Made by a program: the position numbers and the translations under genes. Positions 22,276 to 33,375 of a DNA stretch of 64,000 nucleotides are shown piece by piece. Below the pieces are notes generated by a model that saw only the letters and a program-made list of their open reading frames with translations, was not told the origin of the DNA and searched no databases. Position 1 is the stretch's first letter, and every line of letters begins with the position of its first letter. Source of the stretch: Emydura subglobosa (Eukaryota > Chordata > Testudines > Chelidae); contig ML679961.1 in assembly GCA_007922225.1 (NCBI GenBank), forward strand, positions 7,981,702 to 8,045,701, written 5' to 3'.

Positions 22276-22379
22276 CCTGGCATTGTAAAGCTCACGATGG
22301 GCCGTGCTAGAGAACAGTATGTAACTCGGACTCAGCACACCACATCCTCAGGCCAATTTAAAGGGGAAAGTCAACAGAT

Positions 22380-22669
22380 CCCAGGGTATGTCTATACTGA
22401 CTGCCACCGCCAGATGGATCTTTCTGGATCGATTGAGCAGTCAGCGTAGACCCACTCAATCGATCCGGAAGTTGACGCTGGTAATCCACCTCCTTGAGTG
22501 GTGTAGCACTGCATCGATGGGAACGCGGTTCCCGTCAGCACAGTGCAGTGAAGACGGCGCGCAGAAGGGAAGCCCAGTAGTCGACGGGAATTACACGAGC
22601 TATTCTATGTACAGTGAGTAACTCCCGTCAACTGCCGCTGAATCTCCAGGTAAGTGTAGACCAGGGCCC
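22380..22669. mobile_element. short inverted-repeat DNA transposon (MITE 3)
   Basis: The left end CCAGGGTATGTCTATACTG and the right end TAAGTGTAGACCAGGGCC form inverted termini. ATCGATTGAGCAGTC and CTCAATCGAT form an internal short inverted repeat (about 22428-22462). Confidence 0.65.
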
Positions 22670-23943
22670 AGTTCCTGAAAAGCCAGCTCATTTCAAAGTC
22701 CCAGTCCCAGGCTCTCTGTGCTGGTGGAAGATGCTCGCCAAGAGCTAATTGGTATCAGGGTGCAAACCAGCAGAGGAAGTCTGAACTCAAAGGAGGACAA
22801 AAAACAGCCTACGTTTCCTCCACTGAGACCGAACAAGCAAGTCTAACTCATCTGTAACGTCCAGACCGACGACGAGAGAGAAAAAGAAAATGCACGTGAA
22901 GAGAAGATGATCATTAAGGTTCCCAGGCTCTTTCCACATGGCAAAACACATCACCATACGCCAGAGCAAAGGAAGCATGGTGCAGGGTGATGCTTTCAAT
23001 GTCCTTGTTGTGCCTACCCAACCAATTTCTCTTGGAAAGCTCTTTAAACATGGAAAGCACTATATAAGGCTTAGTATTATCACTCCTTCCTGGAACAAGC
23101 GTTTCTGCAACTGCTTTTCCCTATCTGTCTCTGGGGGCAGAAACCCCACAAAACTGTACAAGCAAACAGGGCCTTTTCAAGTGTCTAAAAAAGGGGCTGA
23201 AAATGGTGTTTGTCCCAGGAGAATCAAACTGACCAATCAGCTGCTGGAGGGACTTTTATATGGTTATAGTTATATAGTTTTTGCCAAGTAAGCTGATCTT
23301 CATTTTCAGATGATCACGTCAAATCCTTTTGCATATTATGTATTTTATCTTCCGACTCTCATCTTCATCTCAATTCAAAGACACAAAGGAATCCTTCTGA
23401 CTGGGTGAAAGCTGCCAGTTTTATGATGTCCCAGAAAGCTGCACATAGTCAAAAGAGGGGGGGAAAAAAGAGTGTTCAGTGAAAAGATCTGAAGGGTCAG
23501 TACCATGTACGTCAGGCGCACATGACATCTAATCACCGTGCCCTACACATGAAACTCAAACACAACGTCTTGGGAAATACAGATCTGCGGCTTAACCGGA
23601 TGGAATTACACTTGAATGTTGAATGCCCAAAAAGGAAACTTACATAATTGATGTTTACTGCCGTTTTTCTTCCTTTAACTTAAATGCGTGTTGAAACAGA
23701 TTGTTTTTTAAATAATATGTCAATACAAACAGTCACACAAAGATCATTGGCCTCATTCTGTTCCCTTGACACATACAGGGCGTTGGAAAGGACTTCTGTT
23801 TTGAAGCACAATGACTTGGATTCACTCCATCCCTTAATGCTATTCCACGGCAATGTAAACCCAGGGTTAGCACAACAGGAGTTAGCAGACCTGGGGTTTG
23901 TGAGCCTAGGACTTGGGGGTTTCAAGGGTCGTTTGTTGAAATG
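22670..23943. other. unassigned; MIR-like tail near 23030
   Basis: CTTGGAAAGCTCTTTAAACA and AAAGCACTATATAAGGCTTA (23030-23080) look like a MIR-like tail in plus orientation. The rest has no recognisable content. Confidence 0.4.
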
Positions 23944-24040
23944 AGCTGATGCCAGCTGATTCAGTGCACACACATTCCCGCTGCTTTCAACGGGTCTTGA
24001 TCAGGCCGTTAATGTCTTTCCAAACCCACCAGGTGCCTGT
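23944..24040 (+). repeat. repeat B, copy 1
   Basis: GCCAGCTGATTCAGTGCACA, CGGGTCTTGATCAGG and CCACCAGGTGCCTG match 27927-28022 in the same order with roughly one mismatch per eight bases. Family not recognised. Confidence 0.6.
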
Positions 24041-24059
24041 GAACAGTGGATGTTAACCA

Positions 24060-24495
24060 AGGGCTTGAGCATCTACACTCATTTGTTACCCCAGGTTAGG
24101 AATTGTTGAACCTTGGGTTCCAACCTGGGGTTCCAGCGTCTACACTGCATTATGCGCGTCGAAGTCCAACCACCCATATCCCAAAATTCCTAGAGCCCTC
24201 CACCCCAAACGTGGTGCAGTGTGGGAAAACTTGACTGTCCATCAAACATGACTATCCAGAGAACAAGGAAAGCCTTTGGGATGCTTTTGGCCGACTCACA
24301 GAGCCCGAGTCCAGTGGGGCTGTGTCTACACTGCAAAGCAATAGGGCTTGAACCCTGAGTCCTGGCTTGACTCAGGCTCAGACCCTCCACCCCTGTGGGG
24401 TCCTGGGACCGAGCCTTGGTCCAATTTGTGTTTAGACAGAAGGGGAGTTAGGCTTGAACTGAGTTTTAACTCTGGGCTTACGCTGCAGTGCAGAA
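24060..24495. mobile_element. possible DNA transposon with TCTACACT motifs
   Basis: GCATCTACACTCATT, GCGTCTACACTGCATTATG and GTGTCTACACTGCAAAG recur within 260 bp, with foldback pieces such as CAACCTGGGGTTCC/GGAACCC. Likely one or two nested short elements. Confidence 0.4.
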
Positions 24496-25027
24496 ATACC
24501 CAAAAGGTTCAAGACCTCTTCCTCTTCATTATTCAGTATTTTTTTTCCATTCAAAACCACCTGCATGGATTGTGTTTGTCGATGCTTTTTTTCCTCTTGC
24601 TGCTATGTCTGTCCATTATCCGTCTCCAGGATTGCTTCGGACCCAAAGCAAATACAATCATGCCACCCAGAGTCCTTTTCTCAGCTGACGAAGAGAACCG
24701 TGAATGATCTGATAACCAAACACTACAGCCATACAACACCATACATCGGATGAGCTTCCCCCTATATGCACAGACCGTTCTGGGTCTTAAATTTTCTGCT
24801 AGTGACAGAAAATCCAATAAAGCTCTTCAGTTAAATAACCCAAACCAAAACTGAATCAGCTGACGAGTTTTAAGACCCTGTACTGACTCCTCACTCAGAC
24901 AAAACTGCCACTGACTTCACTGGGCGACCAGGGCTCTGATCCTGCCAACCCGTCTGCACGTGGTCAGCGTTACTCAGGTGAGTAGTCCCACTGAAATCAG
25001 CAGGGCTACTCACCCAAGCAAAGTTAT
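24496..25027. other. unassigned intergenic sequence
   Basis: Nothing recognised. Confidence 0.5.
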
Positions 25028-25150
25028 TCAGAGATTTTAGGGCTATTGGGATCATCCAGTCTGATTCCCTGCACAACACAGGCCACAGAGAGCCACGCGG
25101 TGCTTCCCGAACCCAAGCCCAGAACCTCAGATCAAGCCAGAACAAAGACT
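25028..25150 (-). mobile_element. CR1 LINE 3' end fragment
   Basis: GATTTTAGGGCTATTGGGAT and CCAGTCTGATTCCCTGCACA are the reverse complement of the tail seen in sense at 34500-34600 (TGTGCAGGAGGTCAGACTAG). Confidence 0.65.
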
Positions 25151-25784
25151 TGATTTCACATTTAGCCCTTCCAGGATCTGGCCCAAAATGAACAGTGCCA
25201 GCCTAGGACCTTCGTATTTAGCTTAGATTTGGGGTCGATAAAAGACAGCACCATACCTGTGCTGGGGCATTTGCTGTGCTGTTCTCTTTTAAACCGCTCA
25301 CACACAAAGGCTTCACTGCTATTAAAGGTGCAGACAGACAGACAAAGGGAATATTAACAGCCTTAATTCCCCCCTTGGCTCCCTTTAATGATTTCCGGTA
25401 GAGATACCTAAATAAGATCCTGGCTTCTCGTTCTGCAAGAGACGTGAACAGTGGATGGAATTTTCCTGACTGCTTGTGCCTGTGAACCAAGAGTGAAAAT
25501 CATGACGGGCTCTGGGCATCATTTAAAGCGTCTATGAGCCTGGGGGTCTTGAGCAAGTGGGGGGAAGGGTCCAGACCCGCTCCCACTGAAGTCAACATTG
25601 AAACTCACTTAGATTTCAACAGGATCAGGGCCCAGCGCGAGAATTATTGGAGCGTCACTCTGTGGATGGTGGCTAATGCCAGCAAGCTCCCCTGGCTGCT
25701 AGCAGAGATCCCCACCTGTGCTCAGGGCCAGCGACACAGCTGTTAGCAAATCAGCTGGCTTTCAAAATCCCTCCCCTTCCTCCC
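25151..25784. other. unassigned intergenic sequence
   Basis: Nothing recognised. Confidence 0.5.
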
Positions 25785-25990
25785 CCCAGGGTGGATTGAG
25801 CAGGTGAGCATCGGGGGCTACAGCGAGCCCAGAGTTCGGGGTTGTGGGTTCAAGTCTCACGGGGACATTCACATTTTTTAAAACTGTCCCGTCCCACCCC
25901 ACCCGCCCTCCACCCAATGGGTAACTCGGTACTAGGGACAGAGGTGAAGATCTAGCATTCTTACCTAGTAAGAGAGTCCCTGCCACACAG
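25785..25990 (+). repeat. possible tRNA-derived SINE fragment
   Basis: GTTGTGGGTTCAAGTCTCAC (25839-25858) carries a pol III B box (GGTTCAAGTC). A possible box A region lies about 45 bp upstream. Poly(T) follows. It is not a real tRNA, because no cloverleaf can be traced. Confidence 0.45.
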
Positions 25991-26532
25991 TCAAACTACG
26001 GAGGAAACAGTCAGGAAGCGTATGGATATCTGAACCCCTTTGCCCCCTCACACAAACTCAATTTCAAGCCAGCACGTCCTTTGGCAGTAAGAATTCAACA
26101 GGCTAAGAAAGAAATCACACATTCTGGGCAGCACACTGATCTACTAACGACACGCGCCAGGCCAGGTCCTTGATGGTCAGTCATCACAGCTGCACCCAAG
26201 TCAATGGGGCTACGCAGGTCATGGGTATAGGTTATAAAAAACTCCAAACCAAAAACACCCGCCCCCTGTGCACACCTCTCCCACCGGAGGAATGCCGAGA
26301 GAACAAACATCACGTTACAATTGTTAGTCGCGTTGCTTAAGTCGCTCCTAGAAGGCGCTCAGATGAGCATGTATAAGAACTTATATAGACTAGAACAGAT
26401 TGACACCAGTGGAGGATCCAGTCAACTTTGTTCCTTTTATTTCTCTTAGGAATATTTCACGGCTCTTTTTATATTAGAATTATAATACAACCTTGAAAAA
26501 AAAAATTCTGCTTTGAAGCCTGCCTTCACAAC
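25991..26532. other. unassigned intergenic sequence
   Basis: Nothing recognised on either strand. Confidence 0.45.
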
Positions 26533-26904
26533 TAGGTGGTGACCCGGCCGTGCCTAGGGCAGCCACCTGAAAATGCCACGTTCGGGGCAGACTGCAAAAG
26601 GAGAGCAGATTTTCCCAAACTGGCAGCTAACACTGCAGTAAATTCACCAACCAGTCACAAACAGTGCTTTGATCCCCCACACTGGTTATCAAGAAGCTAC
26701 ACAACCTCCTTACTGCATTCCAGTCTCTGGCTCCCAATCAGCCACTAGGTCCAGTAAAGAGATAAGTTATTAAAACGCTATGCTCTTTACCAAAAATGTT
26801 CTCCTGACCCCAAAGGGTCAGCCACAGCACCAGATCAATATAAGTTTGGATCTTACCCAAAATACCACGCTGCCAGCCAGTCCTTTAGTAACTAAAACTA
26901 AAGG

Positions 26905-26910
26905 TTTATT
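26905..26910 (-). terminator. AATAAA in solo LTR
   Basis: TTTATT on the plus strand, AATAAA on the minus strand. Reading by eye, it is the first AATAAA or ATTAAA downstream of the TXNDC16 stop codon at 29227. CATAAA variants occur earlier, at about 27811 and 27172. Confidence 0.45.
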
Positions 26911-27231
26911 ATACAAGGAAAGAAACCAATAAGGTGAGAGGTGTGATATGATTAAAGCAATCAGATACATACAAATGGTTTGAAAGTCCATATATATCAA
27001 GTTTTCAGTAGAAGTGTGGAGTTTGCAGGCTTGTACAGTCCCTCTGGTGTACATGCAGTACCTGGATGGGTCTCAGTCCTTTGTTTCACAGCTTCAATTG
27101 CAGATGAGTTGGTCCAGAGGTAGGAAGCAGGAATGAAGACACATGGGATGGAGCAGCTGCCTTTTATGTTCCTTTGCCATGCAGCTTGTGGAAATTCACA
27201 GAAACAAGATGGAGTCCAGGGTCACCTGGGC

Positions 27232-27330
27232 GAGTCATAGAATCATAGAAGATGAGGGTTGGAAGGGAACTCAGGAGGTCATCAAGTCCAACCCCCTGCT
27301 CAAAGCAGGACCAACCCCAACTAAATCAAG
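27232..27330 (-). mobile_element. CR1 LINE 3' end inserted in solo LTR
   Basis: TCATAGAATCATAGAAGATG, GGGTTGGAAGGGAACTCAGG and the TCCAACCCCCTGCTCAAAGC segment are the standard inverted CR1 terminus with its short terminal repeat unit. It interrupts the LTR, so it is younger than the LTR. Confidence 0.88.
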
Positions 27331-27673
27331 TTCTCGTGATTCACAAGGTGTAGCCCCTGGGTTCTTTCCCTGGGCTTATTGTACCTTTGAGTTCCCTTAA
27401 TGGGTCATTAAGCAGCTTATTGCTGCTGCCATCCTGTCTGGGGTGTCGCCCAGAAACACAGCACGAGCTGAAATACAGATACATCGAACGTATCCATAAC
27501 TTACAATGCAAACATGACACATACACATTAACAATATCACAATACTTAGCGAACTATAACCTTTCTAATGGTACCTGATATGGCACATCCTGTATAAATT
27601 ATTGGGATCTTGCAATATTGATATTAAATAATATTCTAAAGGGTCCCCCTAATCTAGACAGCGTCACATAGGT

Positions 27674-27926
27674 CAAGAAACGTGCTATTTCAGTCTGGGC
27701 CCTTGAGAAAACCAGATGGCTCTGGGTCTATTTTTATCTACCCAGGCATTTCAAATAACTCCCATCACCGTGGTACCTGGCCAGCATGCAGGTCTAGAGA
27801 AGACGCAGCGTTTATGATGCTCTGAGCAATTGATTAGCATCTTTTTTTGGTGAACACTATAAAGGAGCTGGGCAATGGAGCCCAGTGGTGTCCAGGGCTC
27901 GTTGCAAAGACAGTTTGTGGAAAGGA
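27674..27926. other. unassigned sequence
   Basis: No gene or repeat family recognised. Confidence 0.4.
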
Positions 27927-28022
27927 GTTCAGGCCAGCTGATTCAGTGCACAAACGATTCCCACTGCCTTCCACGGGTCTTGATCAGGCTTCAACTTCTT
28001 TCCCAACCTACCAGGCGCCTGA
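27927..28022 (+). repeat. repeat B, copy 2
   Basis: GGCCAGCTGATTCAGTGCAC, CACGGGTCTTGATCAGG and CTACCAGGCGCCTG match 23944-24040. Confidence 0.6.
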
Positions 28023-29226
28023 TCCTGCACTCACCAGTAGCCCCAGTGGATCAGGCCCCACAGATGAATACGTTACCACCCCCTTTGATTGGAAAGGGGA
28101 AGCAAGGGCCAAAGGGAGGCTGGGCAGCAAGTCGCCCAGGCTGGAAGAGGATGTGAAATTGACGTCTCAGCAACTGTAGCAGTCTGGGGCGTCTTGTCTG
28201 TGTCACTGCCGACCCTTCCCTTCCTCAAACCCCGATGCCTTTCCCACAGCCCTGAACAGCTGCCCTCTCCTGCCCTCCTTTCATCTGCAGCACCCTGACT
28301 AATCATCACAGGAGGAGCAAAAGAAAGGTGCAGCGAGATGGGTGACAGCTGCCTGCCATCAGCCTGCAGGGAGCAAGCCAGTTCCCCTGGTCACCAAGAA
28401 TGCCAGCCGTTAGCCAGCCCGGCCCCATTAGGGCAGCCAGAGCGCCCGGGGGTTTTGTTGACTGATTTCTTTGCTTTGGATGCTGCTTACCCAGGCCAAA
28501 TGGGTGCAGGTGCCTCAGTGGAAAGAAGAGATCTGGGTAGGCCAGCGTGTTTGTCTTCCCCACTCTGCTCCCCTTTCTACGGCCAGCTCCACATGTAGCT
28601 TTTGTACCAATGTAACTAACGCGGCAAGGGGTGCGATTTTTCTGCCAACGTAGTTATGCCAGCACAGCTCTAACAGTGCACACAGTTACACTGGTATGAA
28701 GGTGCCTTACACTGGTGCATACACACTTGGGGAGGTTGCATGGCTTTAACCACACCGGGATAGTTGCGTGTGTTGACGAAGCCCTCAGCAACAGAAATTA
28801 GCCCGTTCACACATCCTGATTAGCTTGCGAGAAGGAAAACGCCAGACTATTTCCCGCCCTGATTTGCCATGAAATGCGATGCCCTGGACGAGATTTAAGT
28901 GGCGATCTGACCATCTCCACGGCTGGGACGCTCCCTCGGCAGCCGGGAACGTGCTCTGAGCACCGCTGCGGGAACATAAAATCATAACCCTGGACAGAAT
29001 TACCTGCGCTTGATAGGCTTGGAAATTGGGCTTTAAAGAGAAATCCCAACGCGGCCTTCACTTTGGTCTTGCCACTACTAGTTAATCACACCATTCACAG
29101 CCACATCCCTTGTGGTTTTAAAGAATCGCTATGACCATTTTAAACATGGGATTGACATGGGAGGAACGTCCTTCTGGCCTCCTTTCTAACGGCCTTCATT
29201 AGCAGCTGCAGGTTGATCGTTGGCTG
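28023..29226 (-). other. presumed TXNDC16 3' UTR and flank; possible MITE at 28585-28790
   Basis: This region follows the stop codon of TXNDC16 on the minus strand. No AATAAA or ATTAAA was found on that strand here. Bases 28585-28790 (CACATGTAGCTTTTGTACC, GTAGTTATGCCAGC, GTTACACTGG) resemble a diverged short DNA transposon. Confidence 0.4.
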
Positions 29227-29519
29227 TCACAGTTCTGTGTGTCTCTTGGGCTGCTTTTCTCTTCCTGCCAGCCGTGGGACCGTACCACGTAAGTCTCTCC
29301 CAGGCGGCTGGCCTTTCTCAGCTTCCAGCCCCGGTTCTTCCATCTGCTCCTCTCTGACCGTCGACTTCTCTTCAGATACCTCCTCTGTCCGCTGCGGCCC
29401 ATTCGTGCCACCACGGCTATAAACAGTGTGTACTGTGAACTCAGGCAAGGTGTCCTCCATCATGCGTAAGAAATCGTAGGCAGGAAGTGGAGGCTTCCAA
29501 TCTTCATCAGACAAAGTAG
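29227..29519 (-). CDS. TXNDC16: TXNDC16 last coding exon
   Basis: Residues about 410-506 of the visible part. The acceptor is CTTCTCAG at 29520-29527, and the codon for Thr is shared with the previous exon. It starts TLSDEDWKPPLPAYDFLRMM, where WKPPLPAYDFL is a strongly conserved TXNDC16 motif. The rest is a low-complexity, charged tail (Glu/Arg/Lys/Gly/Pro). It ends KRHTEL with TGA at 29229-29227. The HXEL ending fits an ER-retrieval signal. Confidence 0.92.
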
Positions 29520-31089
29520 CTGAGAAGAGGATACAATCAGAAGTTAATGACTGAAAGTTGGGACATAACTGATGGCAGGCGGGCCCAGATCTTGCACTGA
29601 GAACTGCACGATCCTACAGATCCGTCACTGTGCAATTCTCAGTGAAGATCAGGGCCTAGCAGAACTCTCTATAGCGTAACGGTTTGGCCGGATCAATTTC
29701 AGTCAGCTGTGGAAATCAGTTTCACTACGGTTTCCGTTAGCTACTGGGTGCATTTGTTTTTCTTATGACTGGAAAGAATTGGTATTTTTGAAATTGGATT
29801 TATTCTTTAAATGGAGCCTTCAACTTGAGGATAATAATACAGTAATTTAATAAATACAATATGCATTCCTGGCCCTTTTAAATTCCTCCTGTAGTATATG
29901 AGATCTCTTGCCCTTCAAGGTGAATTCCATTGCTTAACATTGACTTCTCGTAAAAAGTTCCCATAGGGTAAAAGGACCCAACTCTAAGTACCATATTCTT
30001 GTTTTGCACATGACAAACTGGTGGTTTTTACAAAACATTTCGATTTCCCCCAAAAGTTGCAGGTTTTCAAACATTTTCTGCAAGCTTTGCATAACATTTA
30101 TCCCCTTCCCTTAAACCATTTTGTCCCCAGAAAGATGTAACTAAAACCTACAGGCTTTTGCTATTGTGTGCAAATAAAGCTTTTTGCTGGAAAGTCATTT
30201 TTTTGCTCTTGCAGGACTGCTACCCATATGGTACCACACTGACCTTATCTGACCAGAACCAAACTGGACCCAATCCTCACAAAAGTTGTTTTGTAAATCT
30301 CGAAAGCGAAGTTCTACATTCAGCATGTTGAGTTGCACCATAACGGTTATTTTAAAAAGTCGGTTTCTTAATTCAGGCCCCCGTTCAGCAGAGTATTTAA
30401 GCACATACTTAAATCCCCATTGAAATCACGTGAAAGCCTAAACCTCACCATGCCTTAAGTGTTTTGCTCAATAGTGATGTACTGCTGGGTTGGTTTCTTA
30501 CAACAGGAAAATGCTCTCATGGCAACCAAGGCACAAACATATACACAAATTGCGAAGTGAAAAGGGCGTATGTGGGACATTATTGGGATATTGTCCTTAC
30601 TCTGCCCATGGATGAATTCTACACGAAGGTCCTGGTCCTGCCATGAACTGGTTGTGGGCACTGATGAAAAGCACACACAATAGAGAATATAATTTCTTCA
30701 GTATAAAGTGAGCAGATTCAGATTGTTTGTACAGACACAGAGGAAACAATGCAGGTGTCATTTAGCGCCTAACTAGATTGGGAGATTGGACAGAAAGCCG
30801 AGAAATTGAGCTTTACTCAGCCGACCTCAGGAGGTAGGAGATTGCTATCTTGTACAAGATAACTCATGAATGTAAGGAAGGTGCATCTGTTTCTGTTAGA
30901 TAAGAAAGGTTCTTACTTATGTTTTTAATGGTAATTCTGCAGTTTATGGGCGTTTAATTTATTTTATGCTTTGCTTTATGACTCTTCCCAAACTAAAATT
31001 CGATGAAGCTGTTGATGTCACCCAGATTACCAGTGTAGAGCTTTGTCTCCCTCTAGTGGCCAGACCCTGTAACAGGTTTATGAGTGTGC
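29520..31089. other. TXNDC16 last intron sequence, unassigned
   Basis: AT-rich intron. No gene or named repeat recognised. Confidence 0.45.
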
Positions 31090-31180
31090 TGTTGCTGCCT
31101 GTTGCATACAACTATTCTTAGCTCAGGAAGTGCAAGGTCCTGAGTTCAAGTTCCACCAGCAACCAGTCTATAGTACAAGC
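31090..31180 (+). repeat. tRNA-derived SINE fragment (intronic)
   Basis: TTCTTAGCTCAGGAAGTGCAA holds a box-A-like start and GAGTTCAAGTTCC (31141-31153) a box B. The arrangement resembles turtle tRNA-SINEs. The body is missing. Confidence 0.5.
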
Positions 31181-31264
31181 AAGCAGTAGCAGACTCATAA
31201 ACCTAATACGTGGTCCTGTCACTAGAGATGGACAAATCACCAAACCATCTATGTGGGTTTAGAG

Positions 31265-31667
31265 CAATGTTGCTCAACCAGGGGTACGTGTACCCTTGGG
31301 GGTACACAGAGGTCTTTCTAGGGGGTATATCAACTCATCTAGATATTTGCCTAGTTTTACAACAGGCTTTACAACAGGCAACATGAAAAGTACTAGCGAA
31401 GTCAGTACAAATTAAAATTTCATACAGTCGACGACTTGTTTATACTGCTCCATATACTATATCAGTGTTTCTCAACCCGGGGAGGTTGCAATGTATTTGA
31501 TAATTGTATGGTAAAAATGAGAAAGTCGGTAATCATGTGCTGTGACACTCTTGTATTTTTATGTCTGATTGTCAGCAAGTGGCTTTTAAGTGAAGTGAAA
31601 CGCAGGGTACACAAGACAAATCGGTGGGTACAGGGGTACAGAGCTCTGGAAAGCTTGAGATCCATTG
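31265..31667. mobile_element. hAT-type non-autonomous DNA transposon
   Basis: The ends CAATGTTGCTCAACC and GAGATCCATTG fit the CAGTG...CACTG termini of hAT elements. A perfect 8-bp target duplication GTTTAGAG flanks them (31257-31264 and 31668-31675). The body has no coding frame. A second copy of the terminus (CAGTGTTTCTCAACCCGGGG) lies inside near 31464. Confidence 0.88.
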
Positions 31668-31675
31668 GTTTAGAG

Positions 31676-32992
31676 CTGCTCAGAACATCTCCAGTGCTGA
31701 CATTTTTTGACGGAAGGAAGGGATGTATCTTTCGACAGGAACGGTCCCAAAAAACGTGTCCCCCTTTTCCAAGCTGCTGTATGTGCGTCTGCTGCGTTTG
31801 GAGAAGTCAGCTTTAAACAAGCACGCTAGAGTCCAGTCGAACCGGCTTATCCAAATTTTACTTTGGGAAAGGCGCTACATGTTAGCACTCTGGTGTGTGG
31901 CTCCATGGCCTGTTTGCCTGTGCTATCCCAACGATCAATCAGCATCACCACAGCACCGCCAGAGGATTCAGTTGCTATCCTGAGCTTGACAGTAGTATAA
32001 AGAATATAGCAGCTGGTTCTGTAGGTGTTGACTGGAAATGGTTTGGAAATTAGGATCTCTAAGGAATTGTTCCAATAGAGAAAAAGACTCCACTTACCAG
32101 AAACTATCCAGAGTACATGGACATGTAGAGATGTCCTTAGCTGCAGAGATTTAGGACAACAGCTGGTCGATATTAGGCTAAAAAGGGATGTCCCACAATC
32201 TTGTTATTGGCTACTAGGAAGCTAACCCAAAACCTACTGAAATCCATTGGAGTTTTTCCATCGACTTCAATGGGTTTTGGATCCGGCCCCAGGTTATCGC
32301 TTCCGAAAACACCCTGTCTTTCCCCTGGGTCATTAGCAATACACCAGGTTTGTATTTCACATTGCTCCAAAGGCTGAGTTGAGTGGTCGGTCAGTGATTG
32401 TGAGACTTACATTGTTGTGGGAATGCATTGTAAAAAGCGTTTTGGCTTTTCCACATCAATTCCTGAGTCACACAAGCCACTGCACAGTTAACAATAACAA
32501 AAACACTGCCTCTTCAAAGAAGTTTAGATGCGAAGCCAGAGATCCCCTTCCACCGATAATGCACTTTATCAGCAGATGCATGAGAAGGCTGCATGCTTAG
32601 CACTGAACTTTCCTAGTCTGAGAGCTGGGACAGAATCAGGAGTCTTTTTCATTAGCAGTCATCATCGAAAAAGCCCAGTTCTCAGTACCGGGGTGGGCAG
32701 GAAGAGGTGTCAAAAATAGGTTTGGGGATTATGGCAGAAAACGGACGGCAGTTCAGAACAATTCATGCTCAGCTCTGGACAATAAGCAGTCTCACAAAGC
32801 TCAGCACCTCAGACTGCAGAATCCGAGTGGTCTTTTCTGGCTGGACTGTCTGTACTTTGGCTCACGCACAGAATCACTGTATGTTCCTATCCTTAAATAA
32901 CAGTGACAGCCAACTGAGCACCGCTAGCAACTTCTCATAAACAGAGCAGGGGCCAACGTGCCTAGAAACAGCGTACAAGCATGATTACTTAC
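31676..32992. other. TXNDC16 intron sequence, unassigned
   Basis: Nothing recognised apart from a TCAATGGGTTTTGGATC phrase near 32265, also seen near 38085, which points to an unidentified old repeat. Confidence 0.4.
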
Positions 32993-33183
32993 TGCTGGGA
33001 ATCTCAAGCCCTCCTTTTAATTTCTCGAGCCAAGACAAGACGTTCGTTTCGCTGACAGATTGGTCTGAAGGAAATGCAAATACTTGACCGCTGGAGTGAA
33101 GGTTCACCCAGACAAGAAGAGGCAAAGGAGGTGGAGTTCCAAAATACGCCTTCAGGACCCCTCTGCCCACAGGCGTCTTTTCC
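32993..33183 (-). CDS. TXNDC16: TXNDC16 exon, end of third thioredoxin-like region
   Basis: Acceptor TTTTACAG, donor GTAAGT. It encodes [20 protein letters not shown], then [20 protein letters not shown], then a helix [17 protein letters not shown]. The strand-proline-strand pattern and the final amphipathic helix fit the C-terminal half of a thioredoxin fold. Phase 2 in, phase 1 out. Confidence 0.93.
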
Positions 33184-33287
33184 CTGTAAAACAGATCAGA
33201 TCACTTTAGCAATGAGACAAGAATGAGCCACAACAGCTAGATCCTGCAAGGTGCTGAGCACCCTGACCTGATCCAGCAAAGCATTTA

Positions 33288-33375
33288 ATCAGAGAAGAGG
33301 AGGGTTGGAAGGATCTCAGGAGGTCATTTCGTCCAGCCCCCTGCTCAAAGCAGGGCCAACCCCGACAAAATCAGC
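33288..33375 (-). mobile_element. CR1 LINE 3' end fragment
   Basis: GAGGGTTGGAAGGATCTCAG and CGTCCAGCCCCCTGCTCAAA are the inverted CR1 tail. Confidence 0.75.

Larger units (their letters stand above)
26538..27668 (-). repeat. solo LTR of the Gmr1-like family
   Basis: Full-length LTR in minus orientation, U5 end at 26538 and U3 end (GCGTCACA) at 27668, flanked by a 5-bp direct repeat TAGGT (26533-26537 and 27669-27673). The minus-strand AATAAA is at 26905-26910. A CR1 fragment is inserted at 27232-27330. It lies about 1.6 kb downstream of the TXNDC16 stop codon in the same transcriptional direction. Confidence 0.88.

Noticed and set aside
25830..25870. Possible tRNA gene
   Set aside because: Only a B box is visible; no acceptor stem or anticodon arm could be traced, so it is treated as SINE-derived.
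1..29226. Search for a second host gene (for example the PTGER2 neighbour known in human)
   Set aside because: No seven-transmembrane or other conserved exon was found on either strand.
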